From Pseudonocardia nematodicida (GTDB lineage Bacteria > Actinomycetota > Actinomycetes > Mycobacteriales > Pseudonocardiaceae): a stretch of DNA of 64,000 bases. The notes below the pieces were generated by a model that ran no database searches, had not been told where the DNA came from, and saw nothing but the letters and a program-made list of their open reading frames with translations. Position 1 is the stretch's first letter; every line of letters begins with the position of its first letter. The stretch lies in the NCBI RefSeq assembly GCF_040105385.1, contig NZ_JBEDNQ010000008.1:299629-363628 (forward strand), written 5' to 3'. The translations under genes and the position numbers were made by a program. This document shows positions 44,291 to 53,498 of the stretch, one piece after another.

Positions 44291-46062
44291 TCCCCACCGC
44301 AGCTCCCGCACCCGCACAGCCGCCGCCCGACGACGGTGGAGGTGGCGGCGGCCCGGGCATCGGGGACTACCTGTCCGACCCCATCGGCGCGGCCGCCGAG
44401 TCGGCGTTCGGCTCCGCCATGCAGGCCGTATGGGACTCGGCGATCTGGCTGCTCAAAGGTGGCTTCGAGCTCGCCGACCAGGTCTCGCAGGTTCAGCCGT
44501 CGACGATCACCGGCAACGACGCCAACGACCCGGACTCGATCGGCGGCGCGGCACCCGATGGCGCCGAAGCGGCGCTGGATCTGAGCTCACTGTGGTCGAC
44601 GATGATCTGGCTGGCCGCGCTGATCGCGCTGGGCCTGTTCTTCTACCAGCTCAGCTCGGTCGCGCTACGCGGCGGACGCGGGATGCTGCGCGCGGTCACC
44701 GGCCCGGTCCAGTTCGGCATCGCCCTCGCGGTGACCACCGGGGCGGTCGCCGCCCTACTCACCGGCGCCGACGGCCTGACCACGCTGTTCCTGGGCAATC
44801 TGGGTGAGCAGGGCAACTTCACCGCGGTCCTGGACAACCCCGCGGTCGCCGACCGGTTCGGGGAGAACCCGAACCTGGGCGACGACATCGCAGACGGCGT
44901 CCGCTCGATGATCCTGGGCATCGCCGCGCTGTTCGGTGTCATCCCGGCCGCGCTCGGCTTCGCCCTGGCGATGATCTTCCGCGCTGCGGCGATCATGGTG
45001 CTGATCGCGACCATCCCGATCGCCGCGGCCTGCCTGGTCGCCGACTCCACCGCGTCGATGTTCTGGCGCGTGGTGCGCTGGCTACTGGCCGCGGTACTGC
45101 TCAAACCCGCCCTCGCGCTGGTCCTGGTGATCGGGGTCAACATCATCTCGAACGTCGAGGGCCCGGCCGGAGTGCTGGCCGGAACGGCGGTGCTACTGAT
45201 CAGCCTGTTCTGCCCGATGGTGCTCTACCGGCTCCTCGCCTTCGTCGACCCCGGCACCCACGCCGGGATGGCCATGCGCGCCGGCGCCGGCTCGCGCCGC
45301 TCCGGTGAGCCGGGCGCCGACAACGGCACCAGCGAAATGATCAACACCGCTCGAGCGACCCAGAAGGCCTACCAGATGGGCAGCGGCAGTGGCGGCGGCT
45401 CGGGCGGCGCCGGTGGCGGGGAGCTCGGCGGCAGCACCGCCGCCCCGTCGGGTGGCTCTTCGGGCGTGGCCGCCGCGGCGCGAGGCGGCTCGGGTACCGG
45501 AGGCACGGCGACCGGAGGCGGCGCGGCGGCCGGGGGCGGGGCCGCCCCGGGCGGCGTCGCGGCCGGGATCGGGGCCGCCGGGGGCGTCGCGGCCGCCGCG
45601 GTGGTCGGTGGCTACCTGGCCACCAAGGGCGCAGCGCAGGCCGCAGGCGGCATTGCGTCGTCGCAGATGGCCCAGACCGGGATCGGACATCCCGGCCCCG
45701 CCCCCGCCGGCGGCACCAGCGCCGGCCAGATCAGCTCCGCGGCCGGCGGCGCCTACGCCTCCACCACGGCCACGTCGGACTGGTCCGGGAAGCCACCCAG
45801 CAGCGACAGCGGCCGGGTCGAGTCCGGCAACGACGCCGCAGGCGCCGGAGCGGGAGGCGGCGCAGGGCCGCCGCCAGGGGACAGCGGGCCGCCCGAGGCC
45901 GGTCGCCCCAACGGCGGCGCTCCCGCCGACGCGGGCCCACCGAGTCCGGCCGAGCCTGCCCCGGTCACACCGGCGAGCAGCACCGACTCGCCCCCGCCCG
46001 CCCAGCCGGCCGATCCCGGCACTGCGCCGCGGCCTGACACCGGGGAGGACACGACCCGATGA
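44287..46062 (+). CDS. VirB6/TrbL-type polytopic channel protein
   Basis: A 591-residue membrane protein. Five to six helical regions lie between about 95 and 345 (for example WSTMIWLAALIALGLFFYQL, FGIALAVTTGAVAALL, IMVLIATIPIAAACLVA), followed by 240 residues of Gly/Ser/Ala/Pro-rich cytoplasmic tail. This is the TrbL/VirB6 plan of actinobacterial conjugation systems, forming the inner-membrane pore. ATG 44287 overlaps the previous stop (ATGA); an upstream in-frame extension is not needed. Confidence 0.82.
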   Translation: MIPTAAPAPAQPPPDDGGGGGGPGIGDYLSDPIGAAAESAFGSAMQAVWDSAIWLLKGGFELADQVSQVQPSTITGNDANDPDSIGGAAPDGAEAALDLSSLWSTMIWLAALIALGLFFYQLSSVALRGGRGMLRAVTGPVQFGIALAVTTGAVAALLTGADGLTTLFLGNLGEQGNFTAVLDNPAVADRFGENPNLGDDIADGVRSMILGIAALFGVIPAALGFALAMIFRAAAIMVLIATIPIAAACLVADSTASMFWRVVRWLLAAVLLKPALALVLVIGVNIISNVEGPAGVLAGTAVLLISLFCPMVLYRLLAFVDPGTHAGMAMRAGAGSRRSGEPGADNGTSEMINTARATQKAYQMGSGSGGGSGGAGGGELGGSTAAPSGGSSGVAAAARGGSGTGGTATGGGAAAGGGAAPGGVAAGIGAAGGVAAAAVVGGYLATKGAAQAAGGIASSQMAQTGIGHPGPAPAGGTSAGQISSAAGGAYASTTATSDWSGKPPSSDSGRVESGNDAAGAGAGGGAGPPPGDSGPPEAGRPNGGAPADAGPPSPAEPAPVTPASSTDSPPPAQPADPGTAPRPDTGEDTTR

Positions 46063-47591
46063 GCGTGGAGACCACCTCGCCAGGGCCCCGGGTCTATCGG
46101 GGGCTCAACTACAAGGAGGGGATCGGCTGGATCGCCGGGATGACCCCGGCCCAGGCGTTCCTGCTCATCGGGGTCTGTGCCCCAGCGCTGCTGGCGATGT
46201 CGCGCAACCAGTGGTCTCAGGCCCTGGGCTGGGGCGTGTTCGCCGCGATCGTCGCCGTGCTGATCCTCGTCCCCATCCACGGCCGCCCGGCGTTTCGATG
46301 GCTGGCCGACCTGGTCATGTTCCAGACAGGAGTGCTCATGCGCTGGTCCCTCTGGCAGTCCCGCGCCGCAGTCGGGCTCGCCGGTGACGCAGCCGAACCC
46401 GACCTGCCCGGCGTGCTGGCCCGCCTGGAGTTCCCCGACGGCCCGGAGTTCCACGGCTCCCGGATCTGTCTGATCCACGACACCGCTGAGGGCCGCTGGG
46501 GCGCCACAGCGAAGCTGACCCACTCCGGAGTCGGGATGCTGTCCGACGACGAGTGCGAGCGCCTCGCCTCACGCCTGGGGTCGATGCTGGTCGGGCTCGG
46601 GCACCGCGAGGTCGTCGACCGCGTCTCGCTGCTGGTGCGCACCGTGCCCGACGACGGCACCGAGTACACCGTGTGGCGCGAGCGCCACCAACGCGCCGAC
46701 GCCCCCGCGTTGGCCCGGCAGGTCACCGCCGAGATCGACCGCGACGTCGCCTCGGTCAGCGTGCGCACCGAGCTGTTCGTGACCGTCTCGGGCACCGAGG
46801 AAGCCCTGCGCCGACCGGCCAAGGCCGCCGGCGGCGGCATCGCCGGACGCGCCTATGCCCTGTACCGGCTCCTCGAGGGCGTCGCCGACGGGCTGCGCGG
46901 GCTCGGCGTGACCTCGGTGACGTGGCTGTCCTCGACCGGGGTCGCCGAGGCGATCAAGACCGGGTTCAACCCCTCCGCCGCGGCCGGGCTCTCGTTCCGC
47001 CATCTCAACAGCCCCGACCCCGACGGTTCGGTCGGGCTCCCGATCTCCCAGGCCGGGCCCGCCCTCGCGCCGACGCCGGCAGCGCGGGCGTATCACCACG
47101 ACGGCTACTCCTCGGTCGCCTACGCCGTGCAGCCCCCTGAGTCGGGCACGATCTTCGGCTCACTCGGGCCGCTGCTCGCGGTCCGGACCGCAGGCGAGCG
47201 CCGCACCCTGCAGATCCACTACGAGATCCTCTCCGCGGCCGCCGGTGCCCGCGTGGTGAAGTCCGACCGGTTCCGCAACAACGTCTTGGTCGACGCCAAG
47301 GCCCAGCGCGGGTTCAACACCACCGCGGTCGACTCGCGCCGCCAGCGCGGCGCCCGCGAGCAGGAAGCCGCGGTCGCGGCCGGGCACGCCGTCGTCCGGT
47401 TCACCGTCGCCTCGGCGATCACCGTGCCGGCCGACTGGAACGTCGAGGACCACGCCGCCCGCCTGGAGAACGACGCCTCAGGACGGTTCCACCTACTGCG
47501 CCTGGAGCTGGCCCAGGACTCCGCATTCGTCGCCGCCGCACTCCCGGTCGGGATCGGGCTGCCCCGGGAGAAGAGGGCCTTCGACGCATGA
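46059..47591 (+). CDS. SCO6880/PrgI-family conjugation protein
   Basis: A 510-residue protein with two N-terminal helices (MTPAQAFLLIGVCAPALLAMS and LGWGVFAAIVAVLILVPIHGRPAFRW) of the PrgI/VirB3 type, then a long cytoplasmic domain resembling the N-terminal part of VirB4. This combination is known as the SCO6880 family in Actinobacteria. With the next gene it makes up the VirB3-VirB4 function in two chains. ATGA overlaps at both ends show tight coupling. Confidence 0.87.
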   Translation: MSVETTSPGPRVYRGLNYKEGIGWIAGMTPAQAFLLIGVCAPALLAMSRNQWSQALGWGVFAAIVAVLILVPIHGRPAFRWLADLVMFQTGVLMRWSLWQSRAAVGLAGDAAEPDLPGVLARLEFPDGPEFHGSRICLIHDTAEGRWGATAKLTHSGVGMLSDDECERLASRLGSMLVGLGHREVVDRVSLLVRTVPDDGTEYTVWRERHQRADAPALARQVTAEIDRDVASVSVRTELFVTVSGTEEALRRPAKAAGGGIAGRAYALYRLLEGVADGLRGLGVTSVTWLSSTGVAEAIKTGFNPSAAAGLSFRHLNSPDPDGSVGLPISQAGPALAPTPAARAYHHDGYSSVAYAVQPPESGTIFGSLGPLLAVRTAGERRTLQIHYEILSAAAGARVVKSDRFRNNVLVDAKAQRGFNTTAVDSRRQRGAREQEAAVAAGHAVVRFTVASAITVPADWNVEDHAARLENDASGRFHLLRLELAQDSAFVAAALPVGIGLPREKRAFDA

Positions 47592-49270
47592 GCATCTTCC
47601 GCCGAGCCCGCCGCCGGCCAGACCCCCGCAGCACCGGTGAGCTGCTCTCGCAGTTCACCGACCTCCACGGCATCCCGCACGCGACCCCACCCGCCCCCGA
47701 CCCCATCGCCGAGGACTCAGGCGCGCGCCACCGGCAGCGGGTCAACCAGGCCACCGCACCCCGCCACGGCCCGCGCGAACCCGGCCGCGGGTGGGCCGCG
47801 GTCGACGCCGCGCGCCGCGCCCCGGTCTACAAGGCCACCACCGCCGAGGTGGGCGGGCTGTTCCCGCTGCTGGCCGCCAACGGCGTCCCCGCGATCGGCG
47901 CCCGCCTCGGGTACGACACGCAGTCCGGCGGCGCGTTCTACGTCCACCCCACCGAGTGGGTCCTGCGCGGCATGGTCACCAACCCGAACCTCGTCGTGTT
48001 CGGCGAACCCGGGCGCGGCAAGTCGAGCACCGTGGTCGCGCTGATGCTGCGGATGATGCTCTTCGGCGTCCGCTCGCTGATCTCCGGCGACGTCAAGGGC
48101 GAGTACACCCCGCTGCTGCGCTCGCTGGGGATCACCCCGATCGCGCTCGGGCGCGGCAGCCACCACCGGCTCAACGCCCTCGACCTCGGACCGCTGCGCG
48201 CCCGCTGGCCCACCTGGGGCGTCGAGCGCCAGAACGAGGAGCTCACCGGCATCACCGCCCGCTGGACTCGGCTGCTCACCGCCCTGGCCGAGGCCCAGGG
48301 CTACTCGCCGACCGTGACCGACGGGTTGGTCATCTCCACCGTCCTGCGCCGCCTCGTGGGTGCCGCCGACGGCTACACGCAGCTGCGCCCCATCACCATC
48401 CCGCAGGTCGTCGCCCAGCTCGCCGACCCCGAGGACGATCTGTGGCAGGCCACCCGGTTCGCCTCGCACCGCCAGTTCGTCGACCACACCCGACAGATCA
48501 CCGACGCCCTGTCCAACCTGGTCGTCGGGCCGCTGTCCGGGCTGTTCGACGAGCCGACGAACTTCGACCTCGACTGGGACGCCCCGGTCCAGTCGATGGA
48601 CCTGTCCCTGCTGCGCTCCCGCGGGGATCAGGCGATCGCGGTCGCGCTGACCTGCCTCGGGTCGTGGTCGTCGATGATCACCGACCTGCAGGACGACGGC
48701 GACGTGCGCATCGTGGTGCGCGACGAGGTCTGGCGCCAGATGCGCCTGGGCCTGCGGGCGGTGCAGGCCGTCGACTCCGACCTGCGCCTGTCCCGGGCCG
48801 AACGCAAGATCCAGCTGCTGGTCATGCACAAGCCCTCCGACCTGCTCTCGGTCGGCGCGGCCGGCTCGCAGGAGGTCTCGATCGCCAAGGACCTGCTCGC
48901 GTTGTGTTCCTCGCGGATCCTGCTCGGGCAGTCCACCCGCGTCGGCGACGAGCTCGCCGAGGAACTCGGCCTGTCCGAACGCGAGCAGGCCGTGATCACC
49001 GGCTGGGCGATGGAGGGCCCGGGCCGCGCGCTGTGGAAGATGGAGAACGCGCCCGGCATGAAGATCCAGACCGTGCTCTCGGCCACCGAGCGGGCCATCT
49101 TCGACACCAACGCCGGCCTGCGCGGGCCCGCCGAACAGACGCCGCCGGCGCTCGAGCCGAGCAGGCGTCTCGCCGCGGTCCCCAACACGACCGCGGACCA
49201 GGTGTCCGCGGCGGCGGCAGTCGAGCCAGCCGTCGCGGGGCGGCTCAACGGCGCGGCCGCGCACCGGTGA
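47588..49270 (+). CDS. VirB4/TraC-type ATPase
   Basis: A 560-residue motor ATPase of the secretion channel. Walker A GEPGRGKS at 139-146, LISGDVKGEYTPLLRSLG with the KGEY typical of VirB4, Walker B region VVRDEVWRQM near 379, and a sensor region HKPSDLLSVG. It lacks the usual VirB4 N-terminal domain, which is carried by the preceding SCO6880-type protein. It energises assembly or substrate transfer at the membrane. Confidence 0.9.
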   Translation: MSIFRRARRRPDPRSTGELLSQFTDLHGIPHATPPAPDPIAEDSGARHRQRVNQATAPRHGPREPGRGWAAVDAARRAPVYKATTAEVGGLFPLLAANGVPAIGARLGYDTQSGGAFYVHPTEWVLRGMVTNPNLVVFGEPGRGKSSTVVALMLRMMLFGVRSLISGDVKGEYTPLLRSLGITPIALGRGSHHRLNALDLGPLRARWPTWGVERQNEELTGITARWTRLLTALAEAQGYSPTVTDGLVISTVLRRLVGAADGYTQLRPITIPQVVAQLADPEDDLWQATRFASHRQFVDHTRQITDALSNLVVGPLSGLFDEPTNFDLDWDAPVQSMDLSLLRSRGDQAIAVALTCLGSWSSMITDLQDDGDVRIVVRDEVWRQMRLGLRAVQAVDSDLRLSRAERKIQLLVMHKPSDLLSVGAAGSQEVSIAKDLLALCSSRILLGQSTRVGDELAEELGLSEREQAVITGWAMEGPGRALWKMENAPGMKIQTVLSATERAIFDTNAGLRGPAEQTPPALEPSRRLAAVPNTTADQVSAAAAVEPAVAGRLNGAAAHR

Positions 49271-49278
49271 CCTGAGCC

Positions 49279-50415
49279 GTGGACCAGAAGAAGGGCACCG
49301 TCGTCGTGGCCATCGCGGCGGTGGTGCTGACGTTTCTGGTCGCGGTGACCAGCATGGGCATCGCGATGTTCACCGCGGTCAGCGACGGCGCGCTGCCCGG
49401 CGGGGGCTGCGACGGTGACGGCGGGATCGGCGGCGGCTCGCAGTCCATCGGTGGCACCGAGTGGAACGCTGAGCAGACCGAACACGCCGCCACGATCGTC
49501 TCGATCGCGGTCGAGCGGGGGCTGCCCCGTCGGGCGGCGGTGATCGCGATCTCCACGGTGATCGTGGAGTCCCGATTGATCAACGTGGCTCATGGCGATC
49601 GCGACTCGCTCGGACTCTACCAGCAGCGCCCCTCCCAGGGCTGGGGCAGCCCGGAGCAGGTACTCAACCCCGACTACGCCACCCGCATCTTCTACGACCG
49701 GCTCCTCGAGATCCCCGGCTGGGCGGCCATGCCCCCCGGGCAGGCCGCCGACACGGTGCAGCGCAGCGCCTTCCCCGAACGCTACGGCCCGCAGGAGGAA
49801 CCGGCAGCCGCGCTCGTCGACCGGTTCTGGGTCGGCCCGGACACCCCCGTCCCGGACACACCCGCAACACCGGACGCGCAGCTCGCCGCCGCGGTGTTCG
49901 CCTGCCCGGATCAGGGCGGGGTCGGTGTGCCGCTCGCCCCTGGGGACATCGACCCCCGCCAGCTCCCACCCGGGTTCGTCCCGCCCGCCGACCCGGCCCA
50001 ACGCGCCGCAGTCCTCTACGCCCTGGCCCAGCTCGGTAAGCCCTACGTCTGGGGAGCGCGCGGACCCGACGGGTTCGACTGCTCCGGGCTGATGCTCGCC
50101 GCCTGGGCCTCGGCCGGCGTCGCGATCCCGGGCGGAACGGTCAACCAGAAGAACGCCGGCACCCCGGCCTCGCTCGCCACCATCGCCCCCGGCGACCTGG
50201 TGTTCATCCCCGGCTCGCTCGGCTCGCCGACCAACCCGCGACACGTCGGCATGTACGTCGGCGGCGGCCTGGTCGTCAACGCCTACGACTCCGCGACCGG
50301 GGTCATCCTGCAGCCGCTCTCGGACTGGGCCGACCAGATCACCCACATCCGCCGCATCGCCGGCCCGAACGGCGAACCCGCAGCGAACCCCGCGCTCGCC
50401 CGGGCCACGCCATGA
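49279..50415 (+). CDS. membrane-anchored NlpC/P60 peptidoglycan hydrolase
   Basis: A 378-residue protein: N-terminal helix VVVAIAAVVLTFLVAVTSMGIAM, a helical middle domain around ISTVIVESRLINVAHGDRDS (about 95-115), which resembles the N-terminal muramidase-like part of TcpG/CwlT-type conjugation enzymes but without a certain catalytic Glu, and a C-terminal NlpC/P60 domain with Cys268 (FDCSGL) and His322 (RHVGMY). It cuts peptide stems of peptidoglycan to let the channel through. GTG 49279 follows the VirB4 stop by eight bases. Confidence 0.88.
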   Translation: MDQKKGTVVVAIAAVVLTFLVAVTSMGIAMFTAVSDGALPGGGCDGDGGIGGGSQSIGGTEWNAEQTEHAATIVSIAVERGLPRRAAVIAISTVIVESRLINVAHGDRDSLGLYQQRPSQGWGSPEQVLNPDYATRIFYDRLLEIPGWAAMPPGQAADTVQRSAFPERYGPQEEPAAALVDRFWVGPDTPVPDTPATPDAQLAAAVFACPDQGGVGVPLAPGDIDPRQLPPGFVPPADPAQRAAVLYALAQLGKPYVWGARGPDGFDCSGLMLAAWASAGVAIPGGTVNQKNAGTPASLATIAPGDLVFIPGSLGSPTNPRHVGMYVGGGLVVNAYDSATGVILQPLSDWADQITHIRRIAGPNGEPAANPALARATP

Positions 50416-51167
50416 CCGACCACCCCAGCGGCCCGGACCTGTACGCGGTACTCGGCGTCGCTTCCGGCACCGACTCCACGCAGATCCGCCGCACCTACCG
50501 ACGCCTGGTCCTGGCCCTTCATCCCGACCACAACCCCGATCCCGTCGCCACGGAGCGATTCCGGGCGGTGGTCGCCGCCTACGGCGTCGTGGCGGACCCG
50601 CTCCGACGCGCCGACTACGACCACGCACGCACCGCGGCCGACCCCACCGTGAGAGGCGACGCGAACCGGGCCGCACCGGCGCCACCTCCGCCGGATAGGC
50701 CCACGAGGCCCGAGAGCCCGGCCGACGTCGAGACCGACTACGTCCCGGCGGGCGAACCGGTCGCCCAGACCGACTACACCCCGACCACCGGTTATGCGCC
50801 TCCGCCGGCACCTGGAGCCCGCCCCGGAGCGCCAGGGTCGCGGGCGGGTGGCCGTGCCCGCCCGTGTGAGTCGCTGCCCCTCGGGTGGCCGGTCGGACGG
50901 ATCGATCACCACCGGCCGCTGGGGCGGTTCCTGCTCGGGGTGTGGCGCCTAGCCCCACTGCCCGCAAGCCGGGTCGGCGCCGCCACGGTCGTCGCGGCCA
51001 CCCTCGCCGCCGCGACGCTGGCCGTGAGCTCCCGCGCGCAGCTGCCGCTGGAATCGGCCGTCATCGGCTTCCTCGCCCTGCTCGCACTGGCGTGCTGGAC
51101 CGTCCGGCTCGCTCTCGCCGTCGTCATGCACCTCCGCAGCCCTCGCGCCGACGAGAGGACACGCTGA
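50412..51167 (+). CDS. J-domain protein with C-terminal membrane helices
   Basis: A 251-residue protein. Residues 8-75 are a J domain with the HPD motif at 37-39, which stimulates DnaK. A disordered region follows (80-150), then a pair of hydrophobic segments (VGAATVVAATLAAATLAVSS and AVIGFLALLALACWTVRLAL). It probably recruits DnaK to the transfer complex at the membrane. ATG overlaps the NlpC/P60 stop and its stop overlaps the next ATG. Confidence 0.85.
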   Translation: MTDHPSGPDLYAVLGVASGTDSTQIRRTYRRLVLALHPDHNPDPVATERFRAVVAAYGVVADPLRRADYDHARTAADPTVRGDANRAAPAPPPPDRPTRPESPADVETDYVPAGEPVAQTDYTPTTGYAPPPAPGARPGAPGSRAGGRARPCESLPLGWPVGRIDHHRPLGRFLLGVWRLAPLPASRVGAATVVAATLAAATLAVSSRAQLPLESAVIGFLALLALACWTVRLALAVVMHLRSPRADERTR

Positions 51168-51919
51168 TGGGCCTCCTCGCCCGCCGCACGACACCGGCCG
51201 CGCCGGTGAGCTCGTCGGCGCACCCGCCCGCGGCGGCGCCGGCACCGGGTGCCCGGATCCGCTGGCACCGGACCGAGCGCGTCGGCTGGTATCGCCTACC
51301 GGAACCGGCTCGCGATGCCCTCACCCGCGCCGGGCACACCACCGGGCAGGCGATCGCCGCGGCGACCTGGGCTCCGACCACCCGCCGCGACGCTGGTGGT
51401 CGGTACTGGTGCGACACCGACGCCTGGTGGATCGAGACCTCTTGGCTGCTGGTCGTGCGGGCCCGCGAGGCCCTGCGACCCCGCGGGACCAGCGCTGAGG
51501 GGCGCCCGCAGCTCGAGCGGGCCGGCGGCGGCCGCGTCCAGCTCACCGCCCATCCGCTGTCCGGGCCGGCGCCTGCCGGGCAGCGCTGGAGCCGCCCACC
51601 CGGCCCGGTAGCGGCCGGCGACCAGCCGACGCCACGGCTGACCGAGCACGCCGTCGAGGTCCTACCGCGTGCTGTGCAGACCGAGCTCGGGGCTCCGACC
51701 GGGCAGATCGCGATCCGCCACTACCCGGCCCACGGCGGATACCACGATCAGGTCCTGGCCTTTCGCCGCATCTCCCCCACCGAGCTGATCACGGTCGCCG
51801 CGGTCCGCGAGGCCGGCGCCTACCCCGACCCCGACGCCGCGATCGACGCCGCGGACTGGCACATCACCATCTACCGCCCACACGTCGGGACCCCCACCCG
51901 CACGGAGCTGGCCATGTGA
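51167..51919 (+). CDS. conjugation-operon hypothetical protein, 250 aa
   Basis: Soluble, with no family I recognise. Residues about 40-105 (WHRTERVGWYRLPEPARDAL, then DTDAWWIETSWLLVVRAREAL) form one compact domain, and a second begins near 165 (LTEHAVEVLPRAVQTELGAP). ATG 51167 overlaps the J-domain gene stop (TGATG), so translation is coupled. The 52-base space to the PhoX gene is the first real gap in this part of the operon. Confidence 0.6.
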   Translation: MGLLARRTTPAAPVSSSAHPPAAAPAPGARIRWHRTERVGWYRLPEPARDALTRAGHTTGQAIAAATWAPTTRRDAGGRYWCDTDAWWIETSWLLVVRAREALRPRGTSAEGRPQLERAGGGRVQLTAHPLSGPAPAGQRWSRPPGPVAAGDQPTPRLTEHAVEVLPRAVQTELGAPTGQIAIRHYPAHGGYHDQVLAFRRISPTELITVAAVREAGAYPDPDAAIDAADWHITIYRPHVGTPTRTELAM

Positions 51920-51971
51920 GCACCCCGGCCAACCCAGCCCCTGCTCGACCATCGCTTTCTGGAGTTCCACC

Positions 51972-53498
51972 GTGGGTATCAACCGGCGGGCGTTCCTCGC
52001 CCGCACCAGCCAGACCGGGCTCGGCGTCGCCCTGACCGGTTCCCTACAGGGCCTGCTGAGCGCCCCGACCGCCGCGGCGCAGCCTTCCGCCGGGTTCACC
52101 GGCTACGGCCCGCTGGTCGATGACCCCGACGGCCGGCTCGCGCTGCCCGAGGGCTTCTCCTACCGGATCGTCAACGAGGCCGGGAAGACGAGCCTGTACT
52201 CCGGAGACCCCTGCCCCGGCGTGCACGACGGCGCCGCGGCGTTCTCCGCCCCCGACGGCAACGTCCTCATCGTGCTCAACCACGAGGTCCGCGGCGGCCC
52301 CGACGACGGCGGCGCGGTGCCGCACCGGCGCGGCTACACCTGGCGCGACGACGCCGGCGGCGGCTGCACCGTCGTCAAGACCACCCCCGACGGCGAGCTC
52401 ATCTGGCAGACCGCCGTCCTGGCCGGAACCTCCACCAACTGCGCCGGCGGCATCACCCCCTGGGGCACCTGGCTGACGTGTGAGGAGAACGAACGAGACG
52501 GCCACGGCTACGTGTTCGAGGTCGACCCGGTCGACCTGCGCGCCAACCGCAACCCACAGCCGATCCGCGCGCCCGGTCGGTACCGTCATGAGGCGCTCAG
52601 CGTGGACCCCGACGACCTCACGATCTACCTCACCGAGGACGCCTCCGACCCGTCGGGCACCGTCTACCGCTGGACCCCGCCGGCCGGGTTCCGCGGCACG
52701 AGCGGCGCACTCAACGCCCTCGACGACGAGGCCGGCGAACTCGCCGCGATGGCCTGCACCGATGGCTCTGGGAACCTCGTCGACGACCTCGACCAGGCCA
52801 GCGAGATCGTCACCGTCTACTCGGTGCGCTGGGTTCCGGTGGACGACCGCGACGCCCAGCAGCGCTCGCTACGCACCACCGAGGGGATCACTCGCGCCCA
52901 CAAGCTCGAGGGCGCCTGGTGGAGCGACGACGGCGCCTACGTGGTCAGCAGCTACTCCGACTCCCACCGCGGCCAGATCTGGCACTACGACCCGCGGGCC
53001 GCGACCCTCACCCTGACCACGGTGTTCACCGAAGCCGACGGCGAGACCGTCGAGGCACCGGACAACATCGTCGCTGCCCCGTTCGGCGGGCTGATCGTGG
53101 CCACCGACGGCGATGACGACAACCACCTGGCCGGGGTGACCGCAGCCGGGTACGCCTACCCCATCGCGCGCAGCCAGATGGGCTCGGAGTTCACCGGGCC
53201 GACCTTCTCTCCCGACGGGACCGTGCTGTCCGCCGGCATTCAACAGCCGGGCATCCTGTTCGCCATCACCGGGCCATGGCAACGAGCAGGCGACCAGCAG
53301 TCAGCTGGCGGGCCCCAGGGGTTCATCACCGGCGAGCCTGATCTGCCCAGGGATCGTGATCGCGCTCGAGGATTCTCTGAGGCGGCGCCGCACGGCGAGG
53401 CCACAGCGCGTCGACGCTCGGCTTCTGAGCGGTCCTGCCCGCTGCCCGCGACCACACCCTCCGGTGAGCCCGTCGTCGTTGCGTGGAGTCCTCGATGA
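51972..53498 (+). CDS. PhoX/DUF839-family secreted phosphatase-like protein
   Basis: A 508-residue exported protein. It begins with a Tat signal (NRRAFLARTSQTG, twin Arg at 5-6) ending near 37. The body is a beta-propeller of the PhoX kind: GYGPLVDDPDGRLALPEGFSY, NHEVRGGP, GGITPWGTWLTCEEN and PDNIVAAPFGGLIVATDGDDD are all family-typical. PhoX enzymes are calcium/iron alkaline phosphatases; whether this member is active is not shown. The last 60 residues look like an unrelated tail. Its presence in a transfer operon is unusual. The stop overlaps the coupling-protein ATG. Confidence 0.82.
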   Translation: MGINRRAFLARTSQTGLGVALTGSLQGLLSAPTAAAQPSAGFTGYGPLVDDPDGRLALPEGFSYRIVNEAGKTSLYSGDPCPGVHDGAAAFSAPDGNVLIVLNHEVRGGPDDGGAVPHRRGYTWRDDAGGGCTVVKTTPDGELIWQTAVLAGTSTNCAGGITPWGTWLTCEENERDGHGYVFEVDPVDLRANRNPQPIRAPGRYRHEALSVDPDDLTIYLTEDASDPSGTVYRWTPPAGFRGTSGALNALDDEAGELAAMACTDGSGNLVDDLDQASEIVTVYSVRWVPVDDRDAQQRSLRTTEGITRAHKLEGAWWSDDGAYVVSSYSDSHRGQIWHYDPRAATLTLTTVFTEADGETVEAPDNIVAAPFGGLIVATDGDDDNHLAGVTAAGYAYPIARSQMGSEFTGPTFSPDGTVLSAGIQQPGILFAITGPWQRAGDQQSAGGPQGFITGEPDLPRDRDRARGFSEAAPHGEATARRRSASERSCPLPATTPSGEPVVVAWSPR